DNA of 64,000 bases from SVFI01 sp045588655. Its GTDB lineage: Bacteria; Bacillota; Clostridia; Lachnospirales; Lachnospiraceae. Position numbers and translations under genes: made by a program. Of this stretch, positions 25,507 through 34,362 are shown in pieces (within the stretch, counting starts at the first letter, position 1; each line of letters begins with the position of its first letter). Below the pieces are notes generated by a model. The model was not told the DNA's origin, searched no databases, and worked only from the letters and a program-made list of their open reading frames with translations. Location: NCBI GenBank assembly GCA_045588655.1, contig JAZNEP010000022.1, forward strand, positions 186,001 to 250,000, in the 5' to 3' direction.

Positions 25507-26991
25507 ATGATAAAAGATATGGAACAGTTTTTTGTTGACAATCCACCAGAGAAGCGTGCATTTATCGGAGGCAGGTATGTGTCAGCCACCAACGGAGCGG
25601 TGATGGAGAAAAAAAATTCGTATCAGGGATTTGATTTGTCCGGAATTGCTGACTGCAATGAAGCGGATGTGGATTCTGCTGTGCAGTGTGCAAAACAAGC
25701 ATTTGATTCAGGGGTATGGTGCGATAAATCGGTGGCAGAAAAGAAAGAAATTATTTTACGTCTTGCGGATTTGATGGAGCAAAACAGAGAGGAAATTGCG
25801 GCATTAGATACAATAGAAACCTGCAGAAGTTTTCAGAATTATTATTATGATTCGATTCCGAAAGCAATCGAAGCTATGCGTTATTTTGCGGAAGCGATTG
25901 ATAAAGTCTACGATCGCAGCATTACCGGAAGAGAAGCGATGTGTGGTATTGTAAAGCGGGTGCCGCTTGGAGTGGTAGGTATTATTACACCGTGGAATGA
26001 TCCGATGGTAGTGACGATGTGGAAAGTGATTCCGTCTTTGCTTATGGGAAATTGTGTTGTAGTAAAACCAGCAGAGCAATCATCACTGTCTACCATCAGA
26101 GTGGCGGCACTTGCAAAAGAGGCCGGTATTCCGGATGGTGTTTTTAACGTGGTACCGGGCAAAGGAGAGATTGCGGGAAAAGCACTTGCTCTACACAAAG
26201 ATGTGAGAGGCATATTCTTTACGGGATCTTCAGAAGTTGGGAAAAAACTCATGACCTATGCGGGAGAGTCAAATATGAAAAAGGTTGGACTTGAATGTGG
26301 AGGAAAAGGCCCATATCTGGTATCTGACAAATGTAGGGATGTAGCACTTGCGGCGAAAACGTTGGCAGATAATATGTTTTATAATCAAGGGCAGATTTGT
26401 TCTGCGCCAAGTAGGGTGATCGTGCACACAAGTGTTAAGGATGAATTTATAGAAAAATTAAAGGAAAGCTGTGATACTTATATACCGGGCAATCCATATC
26501 TGTTAGATAGCAGAGTGGGTTGTGTAGTTAGCAGAGAACAGTTTGAAAAAGTAAACTCGTATATTGCTTATGCAAAGCAGCAAGGATATCAGGTGTATCA
26601 GCCGCAATGGACAAATCCGTTGCCGTCGGGGGCTTGCGCTATATTACCAACGGTAATATGGGGAGTACCTCTGCAGGACCGTCTGGTAAAAGAAGAAATT
26701 TTCGGACCGGTTGTGGTTGTATTGGAAGCAGATTCTATGGAAGAAGCGGTCTGTATGGCTAATGCATCGGATTACGGATTGGCCGGTGCAGTCTGGACGG
26801 ATGAAATAAATGAAGCTTATTGGGTTTCAGAAAAAGTTCAAGTGGGACTTATGCATATTAACAGTTATGGTGAAGATGATAATGCGGCGCCTTTTGGTGG
26901 CGTAAAAGAATCCGGTCTTGGAAAAGATAAGTCGGTGTACGCATTTGACGAATATAGTGATTTGAAGACCATATGGATGAAATTCAGATAA
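25507..26991 (+). CDS. Aldehyde dehydrogenase
   Basis: The 494-residue protein is a NAD(P)-dependent aldehyde dehydrogenase. It has TPWNDP, FTGSSEVGK (coenzyme site), the general-base glutamate in GLECGGKGP and the catalytic cysteine in NQGQICSAPSR. Overall it resembles PuuC/betaine-aldehyde-type enzymes. In this cluster it probably oxidises an aldehyde made by another enzyme, giving an acid that the ATP-grasp ligase next door could activate; that is inference. The ATG at 25507 is preferred over 25489 because GGGAGAAGG lies just before it. Confidence 0.92.
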   Translation: MIKDMEQFFVDNPPEKRAFIGGRYVSATNGAVMEKKNSYQGFDLSGIADCNEADVDSAVQCAKQAFDSGVWCDKSVAEKKEIILRLADLMEQNREEIAALDTIETCRSFQNYYYDSIPKAIEAMRYFAEAIDKVYDRSITGREAMCGIVKRVPLGVVGIITPWNDPMVVTMWKVIPSLLMGNCVVVKPAEQSSLSTIRVAALAKEAGIPDGVFNVVPGKGEIAGKALALHKDVRGIFFTGSSEVGKKLMTYAGESNMKKVGLECGGKGPYLVSDKCRDVALAAKTLADNMFYNQGQICSAPSRVIVHTSVKDEFIEKLKESCDTYIPGNPYLLDSRVGCVVSREQFEKVNSYIAYAKQQGYQVYQPQWTNPLPSGACAILPTVIWGVPLQDRLVKEEIFGPVVVVLEADSMEEAVCMANASDYGLAGAVWTDEINEAYWVSEKVQVGLMHINSYGEDDNAAPFGGVKESGLGKDKSVYAFDEYSDLKTIWMKFR

Positions 26992-27006
26992 AAAGAGAGT
27001 ACGAAT

Positions 27007-28188
27007 ATGAAAAAAATGTTAATTCTAAATGGAAGTCATTCGGATATTCCACTAATCAATGCTGCGCATAAATTGGGTTATTATGTGATTACATCAGGAA
27101 ATAGTCCTGAACTGATTGGACATTCTTATGCAGATCAGTATATAAATGCAGATTATTCGGACTATGAAAAAATGCTATGGATAGCACAAAAAGAAAAAAT
27201 AGATGCAGTATGTGCATGTGCAAATGATTTTGGGGCAATTACAGCATCTTACGTGGGAGAGAACATGGGGTTAAAAGGCCATGATCCATTTGAAACCACA
27301 TTGATGTTGCATCACAAAGACCGGTTTAAAGAGTTTGCTCGCCGGTGGGATATTATGACGCCGTTGGCAGATAGTTTTGATATACTGGAAAAAGCGAAAG
27401 AAGCCGGTCAGAGATATCAGTTTCCTGTCATTGTAAAACCAATAGATTTGACGGGGGGCAAAGGGATTTCCAGAGCTGACAATTTGCAGGAATACATAGA
27501 GGCAGTGGTGGTGGCTTTTGAACGCTCGCCATCAAAGGTCATTGTGGTTGAGCCGTTCATTGAAGGGACACATCATAGCTTCAGTACATTTATTGTAAAT
27601 AAAAAAGTGTTGGCGTATTATAGTGATAATGAGTATTCCTACTGTAATCCATATTTTGTGTCGACCTCCGCAGGGCCGGCGGATGATGTGGATGTCTATG
27701 CACATATTCTTGTGGAACAGGTTGAAAAAATGGCACAGGCGATGGATTTATGTGATGGGATTTTTCATATGCAGTATATATTGAGAAATCAGGTTCCGTA
27801 TATTTTGGAGTGTACGCGAAGATGTTCCGGCGACTTGTATTCGCTTCCGGTAGAGCATGGGTTACAGATTCCGTGGTCTCATATGATGGTTTCGGCTGAA
27901 GCGGGGCTTGATTGTACCGGGTTTAAGGCACCGGCACAAAAGCAGACGAATGGCGGCCGGCACTGTATTATGGGAGATCATAATGGTATCGTGTCAAACG
28001 TCGTGATTCCGCAGGAATTAAAGGGAAATATCTATGATCAATTACTTTGGTGGAAACCGGGATATGAGATCAAAAATTATCTGGTAGATAAACTTGGAAT
28101 TTTGATGTTGACCTATGCATCAAGAGAAGAAATGCTGGATAAAACAACACGCCTGACGGAAATGATAAAGATTGAATATGCGGATTAG
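27007..28188 (+). CDS. ATP-grasp ligase
   Basis: The 393-residue protein has an N-terminal alpha/beta domain (LILNGSHSDIPLI) and an ATP-grasp fold. PVIVKPIDLTGGKGIS carries the nucleotide lysine and glycine loop, VVEPFIEGTHHS follows, and ECTRRCSGDLYS has the metal-binding glutamate. Family members join a carboxylate to an amine or thiol through an acyl phosphate. In context it could attach an acid (perhaps from the dehydrogenase) to the amino sugar or an amino acid. The gene follows the dehydrogenase by 15 bases. Confidence 0.88.
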   Translation: MKKMLILNGSHSDIPLINAAHKLGYYVITSGNSPELIGHSYADQYINADYSDYEKMLWIAQKEKIDAVCACANDFGAITASYVGENMGLKGHDPFETTLMLHHKDRFKEFARRWDIMTPLADSFDILEKAKEAGQRYQFPVIVKPIDLTGGKGISRADNLQEYIEAVVVAFERSPSKVIVVEPFIEGTHHSFSTFIVNKKVLAYYSDNEYSYCNPYFVSTSAGPADDVDVYAHILVEQVEKMAQAMDLCDGIFHMQYILRNQVPYILECTRRCSGDLYSLPVEHGLQIPWSHMMVSAEAGLDCTGFKAPAQKQTNGGRHCIMGDHNGIVSNVVIPQELKGNIYDQLLWWKPGYEIKNYLVDKLGILMLTYASREEMLDKTTRLTEMIKIEYAD

Positions 28189-28214
28189 AATGAGTATACA
28201 AATGGGAGCAAAGG

Positions 28215-29174
28215 ATGAAGACGATATCGGTAGTAGTGCCATGTTATCGTTCGGAAAAGACGATTCGTGGAGTAGTAAAAGAGATAGTTGATACAATATC
28301 ACAACATAAGTCATATACATACGAAATCATTCTGGTCAATGATTGTTCCCCTGATGATGTTTGGGGTGTCATCTGCGATCTTGTAAAAGAAAATTCAAAG
28401 ATAAAGGGGATAAACTTTACAAGAAATTTCGGACAACATTCTGCTGTTCTGGCTGGATTTGCCCATGCTAAGGGAGATTATGTATTCTCTATGGATGATG
28501 ATGGACAGGCCCCGGTGGATGAAATGTTTTTGCTCATTGACGAGTTGGAGAAGGGGAGAGATGTAGTGTATGGTTCCTACCCGGAAATCAAGCAGAACCT
28601 GTTTCGCCGGTTTGGTAGTTGGATGAATTTAAAAATGCAGGAACAGCTTCTTGAGTGGCCAAAGGGCTTACATGGTTCTAGTTTTTTTGTCTGTCGCAAA
28701 ATTGTTGTGGATGAGATGGTAAAATATCATAACTCCTATCCATATCTGGGGGGGTTGATTATTCGCACGACACGTAACATAGGATGTGTCATGGTGCATC
28801 ACAGAGAGCGGCAGGAAGGAGAGTCAGGATATTCGTTCGGGAAATTGCTTGCCTTATGGATTAACGGTTTTACTGCCTTTTCTGCGAAACCGCTTCGCAT
28901 GGCTACCTTTATCGGATTTGCATCCGCGTGTTTTGGTTTTTTGTTTGGCTTGTATGTGATTATTCATAAGATTGTGGAGCCGCAGGTATTGATGGGATAT
29001 AGTTCATTAGCTGCAATTATCCTCTTTATCGGAGGGATTATCATGTTACTGCTCGGAATTATAGGAGAGTATGTAGGACGTATTTATATCAGTATCAATA
29101 ATGCACCGCAATACGTAATCAAACAAGTGATAAGCTCGCAGGATAGAGAAATGAATAAGAATGTTGAAGAGTGA
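28215..29174 (+). CDS. Family 2 glycosyltransferase, ArnC/GtrB/CsbB-like (polyprenyl-phosphate)
   Basis: The 319-residue protein has a cytoplasmic GT2 domain with VVPCYRSEKTI, the DDDGQ metal motif and the RERQEGESGYSF acceptor motif, followed by two C-terminal membrane helices (about 225-250 and 260-285). This is the DPM1/ArnC/GtrB/CsbB layout. These enzymes load a sugar onto undecaprenyl phosphate on the inner face of the membrane. In Bacillus, CsbB works with YfhO to decorate lipoteichoic acid; the convergent gene here is a YfhO protein. It is last in the plus-strand run and is followed by a terminator. Confidence 0.93.
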   Translation: MKTISVVVPCYRSEKTIRGVVKEIVDTISQHKSYTYEIILVNDCSPDDVWGVICDLVKENSKIKGINFTRNFGQHSAVLAGFAHAKGDYVFSMDDDGQAPVDEMFLLIDELEKGRDVVYGSYPEIKQNLFRRFGSWMNLKMQEQLLEWPKGLHGSSFFVCRKIVVDEMVKYHNSYPYLGGLIIRTTRNIGCVMVHHRERQEGESGYSFGKLLALWINGFTAFSAKPLRMATFIGFASACFGFLFGLYVIIHKIVEPQVLMGYSSLAAIILFIGGIIMLLLGIIGEYVGRIYISINNAPQYVIKQVISSQDREMNKNVEE

Positions 29175-29207
29175 GAGGTGTGTTGGTAGGGAGTATCACA
29201 TAATATG

Positions 29208-29247
29208 CAGAGCCGGAAACAATTTAGGTTTCCGGCTCTGTTTTTTA
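29208..29247 (+). terminator. Terminator of the amino-sugar cluster
   Basis: CAGAGCCGGAAAC pairs perfectly with GTTTCCGGCTCTG around a 7-base loop, followed by TTTTTTATTTT. The hairpin also lies just past the stop of the convergent YfhO gene. Confidence 0.92.
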
Positions 29248-32200
29248 TTTTGATACAATTAAAGTGCGTCTTTTCTGGTGCAGGTCAATGCACACAATGA
29301 GAAGGAAAATACCTACAAATACAAGAGAAACGCCGACGCAGACTTCAAATCCTACCGGCTTGAATTCCATGTGTATTTCGTGAGTACCGGCAGAAGCGGT
29401 GATAAATAAGGAACTGTCACTCAGGTGAGAAGTTTCCGCTTCTTTTCCGTCCACATAGACGGTCCAGCCATCTTCGTAAGGAATGGAAAAGACGATACAG
29501 CCATCTTTTGGAAGTGTAATAGTGCCATCTAAAGTGGTATCGGTTTGCGAAGTAATGTTGAGTGTATGCTTGTTGATTTCTTTCGCAAACGCTTCATAGG
29601 CATCACGGTCCAGCATTGCGATTGTACCTTTATAGTCATCTTGAACTGGAATTTCAAACTCGTAAGCAGTTCCTTTTTCCAAATAGCCTAAGTAATAGTA
29701 CTCATCCAGTCGATAATAATATTCACCGCTCTCTTTTGGAGTGTAGTGAAGAGTGTGAACATGATTTTGCTCATCGGCTTCGTTGAAATCGGCAACAGTA
29801 TCTACATAATAATTTATTGGGTCTACATCCTTATTTGTATCAATGTTGTATAAAACATCGATGTGTTTAAAGATGTCGTTGTCTCCGATAAAGGCCTTTG
29901 CATAGGCGTTGGCATAAGTGGAAGCGGAAAAATCTTGATTCGAAGTATAGGTACACAATTCCATCGGTGCATAATGTGCCATCGGCAACGCATATTCGTT
30001 ATGTAGTACCACTGCGGTATTATATTGTCCCACCGGCTTATAATGCTCCGTATCAACATACTTTGTGTTGGTAAAAAGATCAAGAATCATATATTCGACA
30101 CCATCCATTGTATTGGAAAATGGTGACAGATTATTGTAGGATTCGAATATGTTGTTACCGGTATAGGAGCCATTCATATAACCATGAACTTGCTGGTGCT
30201 GTGTGAGGAAAGAGTTAAATTGAGCCATAATATTTAGCTGATAAATCATGTTTTGGTTCGTAAGTTTAGGACCAAGCAAAGCAAGTCGTTTTCCTGTGGT
30301 GGCTTCCGGAAACTGATCCTTCAAATAATTGATACTTTGTGCATAATAATCATTTGCAATATACTCAGGAGCACTGATGAAGGTATGGCAGGTGTTCACG
30401 GTTAGTTCCAATAGGGTAAGGGCTACAATGAGTCGCATGAGTACCACTTTGCGGAGGCATTTTCTGTGCCATAACAAAAGACAGAAAAAGAGGAGGCAAC
30501 AGACCACAACGGTTCCGATAAAGGAAGGGAGTGAAATGGTATCCCAGGCAAAGAATGAGATGCTACCAATATAAAGGACACTGATTCCGAACACTAAGAC
30601 TGTTTTCCTGAGAGTCAGATTTTTTAGGTGTAGTAAAGCTTCGCAGGACATCTCAAGGAGAAGGAAAATCAAAAGAAACGAATAGCGGTTCGGTACCTTT
30701 GATTGATAGTGGAATCCGTTCCAAATATAGCTGAGTGTATTGTTATTACTGCTAAACAGGATAAAAAGTAATACACACAATTTCCCGATGTATAGTTTCT
30801 TGTTTTTCGTAACGAAGAGCGAAATGAAAAACAAAAGAATACAAATGATGCTGCAGTACAGATTGATGGCTCCGTTTTTAATGGTAATAATAACCGGTTC
30901 AGAAAACAGGAAGGTCTGTTTTAAGCTTTCCCAGTAACTTTGATAGAAGGTAAAACTAGGAAAAACAGAGTCTGTATTTTGATACGGGTTGACTTTTAGT
31001 GCAAGTATTGTTGAATAAAGAGCAAAGAAATTTATGCCCGCGGCAACAATCGAAGCAAAAGCAAAGCGGATACCCTTGGCAAGAAAGTCTTTAAATCCAT
31101 TAAAGTGATACATAAAAAAGGTAAACACAAGGAAAAAGCAAATATACATACCCAGCTGATAGTTCAACATAATACATAGGGCTAGCCAGAAGATATAGGC
31201 GCTGGTTCTTTTTTGGAGCATCAGCTTGTCAAGTGAAAGCAAAATAAGAGGAAACAGCACAAGGATGATCGGCCAGGAGAAGAAACCACGGAAATGTAAG
31301 GCATAGGCCGATAAGCTGTATGCGGTTGTAAAGATTAAAAGGCGATAGTCCTGCCGATGCATGCGTGAGCCAAGAGCCCGTCTGGTTAAATATAGATACA
31401 TACTATAGCCGCTCAGAGCCATGAAGATACACTCGATAATGGTGGCAACGCCGCCAAGAGAGTCCGTCTGAAAAAGACAAAGCCAATAATATAAAAACAT
31501 ACTTGGCAGTGTGTAAAACAAGTTTGAGCCGCCGCCGGTAATCCAAGTATAGAAGAAGCTGTTCCGACTCAGATGATCGCGCATCAGATACATCGTTGGC
31601 AGAGTTAGGAGAGCTCCGTCGTTTTTATAGAAGGAATCAGCCCCAAACGGTTCGTAGCTGGATACAACGCATGCAATCATTAAAATCGAAAACGGAATTA
31701 TAAAGGAGAGCATAGCAATCTTGTTCTGTTCATAATAAGATTCTGTTTTGGCAAAAAATGAAGAATACAGAATCCGTTCGCGAAGACGGCTGACAGATAC
31801 AGCAAAGCCTGTTTGAGTTCTGGCATAACGACAAAGGACAAGTAAAGTACAACACACGAAAAGCGTAAGGAATAGTCCAATATAAAACGGGGTGTAGTCA
31901 TACTGAATGCGCAAGTTGTGCGCTCCTGCGGTAACAGCAAAAGCGGTCTGGTCATCTGGACCGGCAAAGGATTCCTGCAATTTACCGTCGAGATAAACCT
32001 TTAAAAAGGCAGAGTGAGGGATATTAATGACAAACGTACCATCGGTCTTTGGTTCGATGACAGAAGTATAGGAAGCAAGGCCTGTTTTTTCGAAGCTACT
32101 ATAGTTGCATGCAAGCGCCTCTCGCAAATTATCGAGCACGTCCGCATGATAGTAGGCGCCGTAAAGCCAATAATTGGAGTAAGTATTTGTAATGGTCGGG

Positions 32201-34143
32201 AAATAGAAATAGTGAGATTTCTGCTCACCTGCTTTAACCGCGCCGATAAGCTCCGCGCTCGTCGTATAGAGATAAAGTGTTCCGTCCATATCCGGTGTGA
32301 CGGAGAGCACAAGATGATTTTGAGGTACTTCGGCGTTTGGTGTATCTTCAGTTACCCGGACGGTAAAAATATTGTCCGGTGTTTTTTTAACATCAATGTT
32401 TTCTGCTTCTTTCCAGGTCAGCTCCAACTTTGCCTCCGTAAAGAGCGGTTTTGAGGAACCAAGAGCGTAAGCGAAATCGTTGAAACGCTCAAATGCGGTA
32501 GCAGAATAGTCACCCGGCTGTTTGTAATCACCCTCGATATGGTAACAAAGCGGAAGTGAAAAATCTACTTCCGGTATTTGGAGAGGATCAGTACTAGGTT
32601 TAGAAACTGACTCGGCGTATGCCTGGATGCTGTCAGAAACAGAAAACGTACTTGTACTCAGAAAACTTAGTACTTCCGTGCCATTGACACACAGCTCTGT
32701 CATCAGAGTAAGAAAGATGCAAATATAAAAGGCTTTTCCGTTAATGGATTTGATAGCATAAAAGAGAAACAGCATAAAATAGACCACTAAGAGAATGAGC
32801 GTAATCATCATCGAGGAGGTGTTGGAATAATTCGAGGCATAAAGCGTGCACGCAAAATAAAGGAGAATCGGAATCAGTAAAATTAATATCTGACGAAGTG
32901 CCGGGTGCTGCTTTAAGTCAAGCATGCTATCACAACAAAATGCAATCAGGAAAAACGGAATCAAAAATCCGAATGCGTTAAAAACGGAATCGTCTGCACC
33001 TACCAAGTGGAACAGATACTGGAAAGTAGATGTATTGGATATAAAAAGCAGCAGGGACAGAAAAAGCAGATTACGAAGCTTTTGGGCCCATGCGGCGTTT
33101 TTGTCTATAAGGTAGAAAAACAGTAGAATCAGTACAAACAGACCACAATATAGATTGGAACCATAAAAGTGTGTCTGCGTAAAGGAGGCGCCGGTAGCCG
33201 GCATAAAGTCAGAGTATAGGCTAAGCCAGTCTGTGATAAAGGAAAAATCAGGACAGGTAGAAGTCTTGATATAGGTGTGATAAAACCAGTAAAAGCCCGG
33301 AATTGTAGTGATTCCGCTGCTCAGAAAGCACAGTGCGGATACAAAAATATAACGAAATACCGTGCAACATTCTGTGCGGAAATCTTGCTTTTTCTGCAAA
33401 ATATAGTAGAGAAAAAGGAAAAAGAACAGAATGGTTGCAAGATAAAAGTTCGTAAAAAACATATAAGTGTACAGAAAATAAAATGGTTTCCATTTTCCGG
33501 CAAAAATTAGTTTTTCAAATGCAAGAAATACAAGTGGGAACAATACTGCACATTCCAGATACATAAAATCATTGTATTGTATCAGCATATAGGAACTTAA
33601 AGAATAGCATAGAGAAAAGAGTATGATGGAAGGATCATACTTAGAATAACGGTGACCGTGTTCTTTATGAGTCAAATAATAAGCCATGGCAAAACCGGAG
33701 AAGCCGATTTGTAACACGACAAGGATATGTAACAGTATAATGGCCGTCTCTGCGGAAAATAAAAGTAAAAGCAGACGCGACGGGCTGGACATAAAGTAGA
33801 TAATAGAGTTGATGGCTTCAAGTCCGGTGGCGCTGTTTGAGAAAAGAAGCGAGACATCGCCGCTTTGAATCGCCGAAAATAGATTCAGAACTGCAGGAAG
33901 GGCGACTTGGGCATCACCGATGGAAAACAAATTTTTATCACCGAATGGTGCGAAGCCATGTTGCGCCATCAGAATTAATAAAAATACAACAGGAAAAAGA
34001 AATGATATAAAATAGGTGATGTGGTTGAGAAACCAACCCATTACTTTCGAAGAACCGGAATAATATGGTTTGTCATAATGCGGAATCTCCGAATTGATTT
34101 CCTTTTTGGATTGGTTTGGTAATAGACTCAATTTAAAACTCAT
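29245..34143 (-). CDS. Double-length YfhO-family membrane glycosyltransferase (GT-C type)
   Basis: The 1632-residue protein contains two YfhO-like units. The first spans about residues 40-790 and starts FISFLFPVVFLLIL followed by FAPFGDKNLFSIGDAQ. The second spans about 810-1632 and starts AMLSFIIPFSILMI followed by YEPFGADSFYKNDGALL. Each unit has about a dozen membrane helices, then an extracytoplasmic beta-rich domain, then a final helix. Bacillus YfhO is roughly half this length. YfhO proteins transfer a sugar from a polyprenyl phosphate carrier to teichoic acid outside the cell. The start at 34143 follows GGAGGAAACC; a longer reading from 34203 has no such site. It converges on the glycosyltransferase operon. 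Confidence 0.9.
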   Translation of the reverse strand: MSFKLSLLPNQSKKEINSEIPHYDKPYYSGSSKVMGWFLNHITYFISFLFPVVFLLILMAQHGFAPFGDKNLFSIGDAQVALPAVLNLFSAIQSGDVSLLFSNSATGLEAINSIIYFMSSPSRLLLLLFSAETAIILLHILVVLQIGFSGFAMAYYLTHKEHGHRYSKYDPSIILFSLCYSLSSYMLIQYNDFMYLECAVLFPLVFLAFEKLIFAGKWKPFYFLYTYMFFTNFYLATILFFFLFLYYILQKKQDFRTECCTVFRYIFVSALCFLSSGITTIPGFYWFYHTYIKTSTCPDFSFITDWLSLYSDFMPATGASFTQTHFYGSNLYCGLFVLILLFFYLIDKNAAWAQKLRNLLFLSLLLFISNTSTFQYLFHLVGADDSVFNAFGFLIPFFLIAFCCDSMLDLKQHPALRQILILLIPILLYFACTLYASNYSNTSSMMITLILLVVYFMLFLFYAIKSINGKAFYICIFLTLMTELCVNGTEVLSFLSTSTFSVSDSIQAYAESVSKPSTDPLQIPEVDFSLPLCYHIEGDYKQPGDYSATAFERFNDFAYALGSSKPLFTEAKLELTWKEAENIDVKKTPDNIFTVRVTEDTPNAEVPQNHLVLSVTPDMDGTLYLYTTSAELIGAVKAGEQKSHYFYFPTITNTYSNYWLYGAYYHADVLDNLREALACNYSSFEKTGLASYTSVIEPKTDGTFVINIPHSAFLKVYLDGKLQESFAGPDDQTAFAVTAGAHNLRIQYDYTPFYIGLFLTLFVCCTLLVLCRYARTQTGFAVSVSRLRERILYSSFFAKTESYYEQNKIAMLSFIIPFSILMIACVVSSYEPFGADSFYKNDGALLTLPTMYLMRDHLSRNSFFYTWITGGGSNLFYTLPSMFLYYWLCLFQTDSLGGVATIIECIFMALSGYSMYLYLTRRALGSRMHRQDYRLLIFTTAYSLSAYALHFRGFFSWPIILVLFPLILLSLDKLMLQKRTSAYIFWLALCIMLNYQLGMYICFFLVFTFFMYHFNGFKDFLAKGIRFAFASIVAAGINFFALYSTILALKVNPYQNTDSVFPSFTFYQSYWESLKQTFLFSEPVIITIKNGAINLYCSIICILLFFISLFVTKNKKLYIGKLCVLLFILFSSNNNTLSYIWNGFHYQSKVPNRYSFLLIFLLLEMSCEALLHLKNLTLRKTVLVFGISVLYIGSISFFAWDTISLPSFIGTVVVCCLLFFCLLLWHRKCLRKVVLMRLIVALTLLELTVNTCHTFISAPEYIANDYYAQSINYLKDQFPEATTGKRLALLGPKLTNQNMIYQLNIMAQFNSFLTQHQQVHGYMNGSYTGNNIFESYNNLSPFSNTMDGVEYMILDLFTNTKYVDTEHYKPVGQYNTAVVLHNEYALPMAHYAPMELCTYTSNQDFSASTYANAYAKAFIGDNDIFKHIDVLYNIDTNKDVDPINYYVDTVADFNEADEQNHVHTLHYTPKESGEYYYRLDEYYYLGYLEKGTAYEFEIPVQDDYKGTIAMLDRDAYEAFAKEINKHTLNITSQTDTTLDGTITLPKDGCIVFSIPYEDGWTVYVDGKEAETSHLSDSSLFITASAGTHEIHMEFKPVGFEVCVGVSLVFVGIFLLIVCIDLHQKRRTLIVSK

Positions 34144-34222
34144 GGTTTCCTCCGTAAAAATATTTGTATTTATGCAAATTACGCAAATTTTTATAATATT
34201 CACAATATTATAACATTATTTC

Positions 34223-34252
34223 TTGCTGATGGCTATTTATTTATGGTATACT
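34223..34252 (+). promoter_or_regulatory. Promoter of lepA
   Basis: TTGCTG (34223-34228) and TATACT (34247-34252) are separated by 18 bases, giving a leader of about 105 bases before the LepA start. Divergent from the YfhO gene. Confidence 0.5.
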
Positions 34253-34362
34253 TTTGGGCGGATGATTCCTTGGTATTAGCGGATATGTTATTAGTGGATA
34301 TGCCATGGAAGAAACATTTTATGAAAGAGATTGGGCAATGCCCTTTGGGAGGATTATCATAT

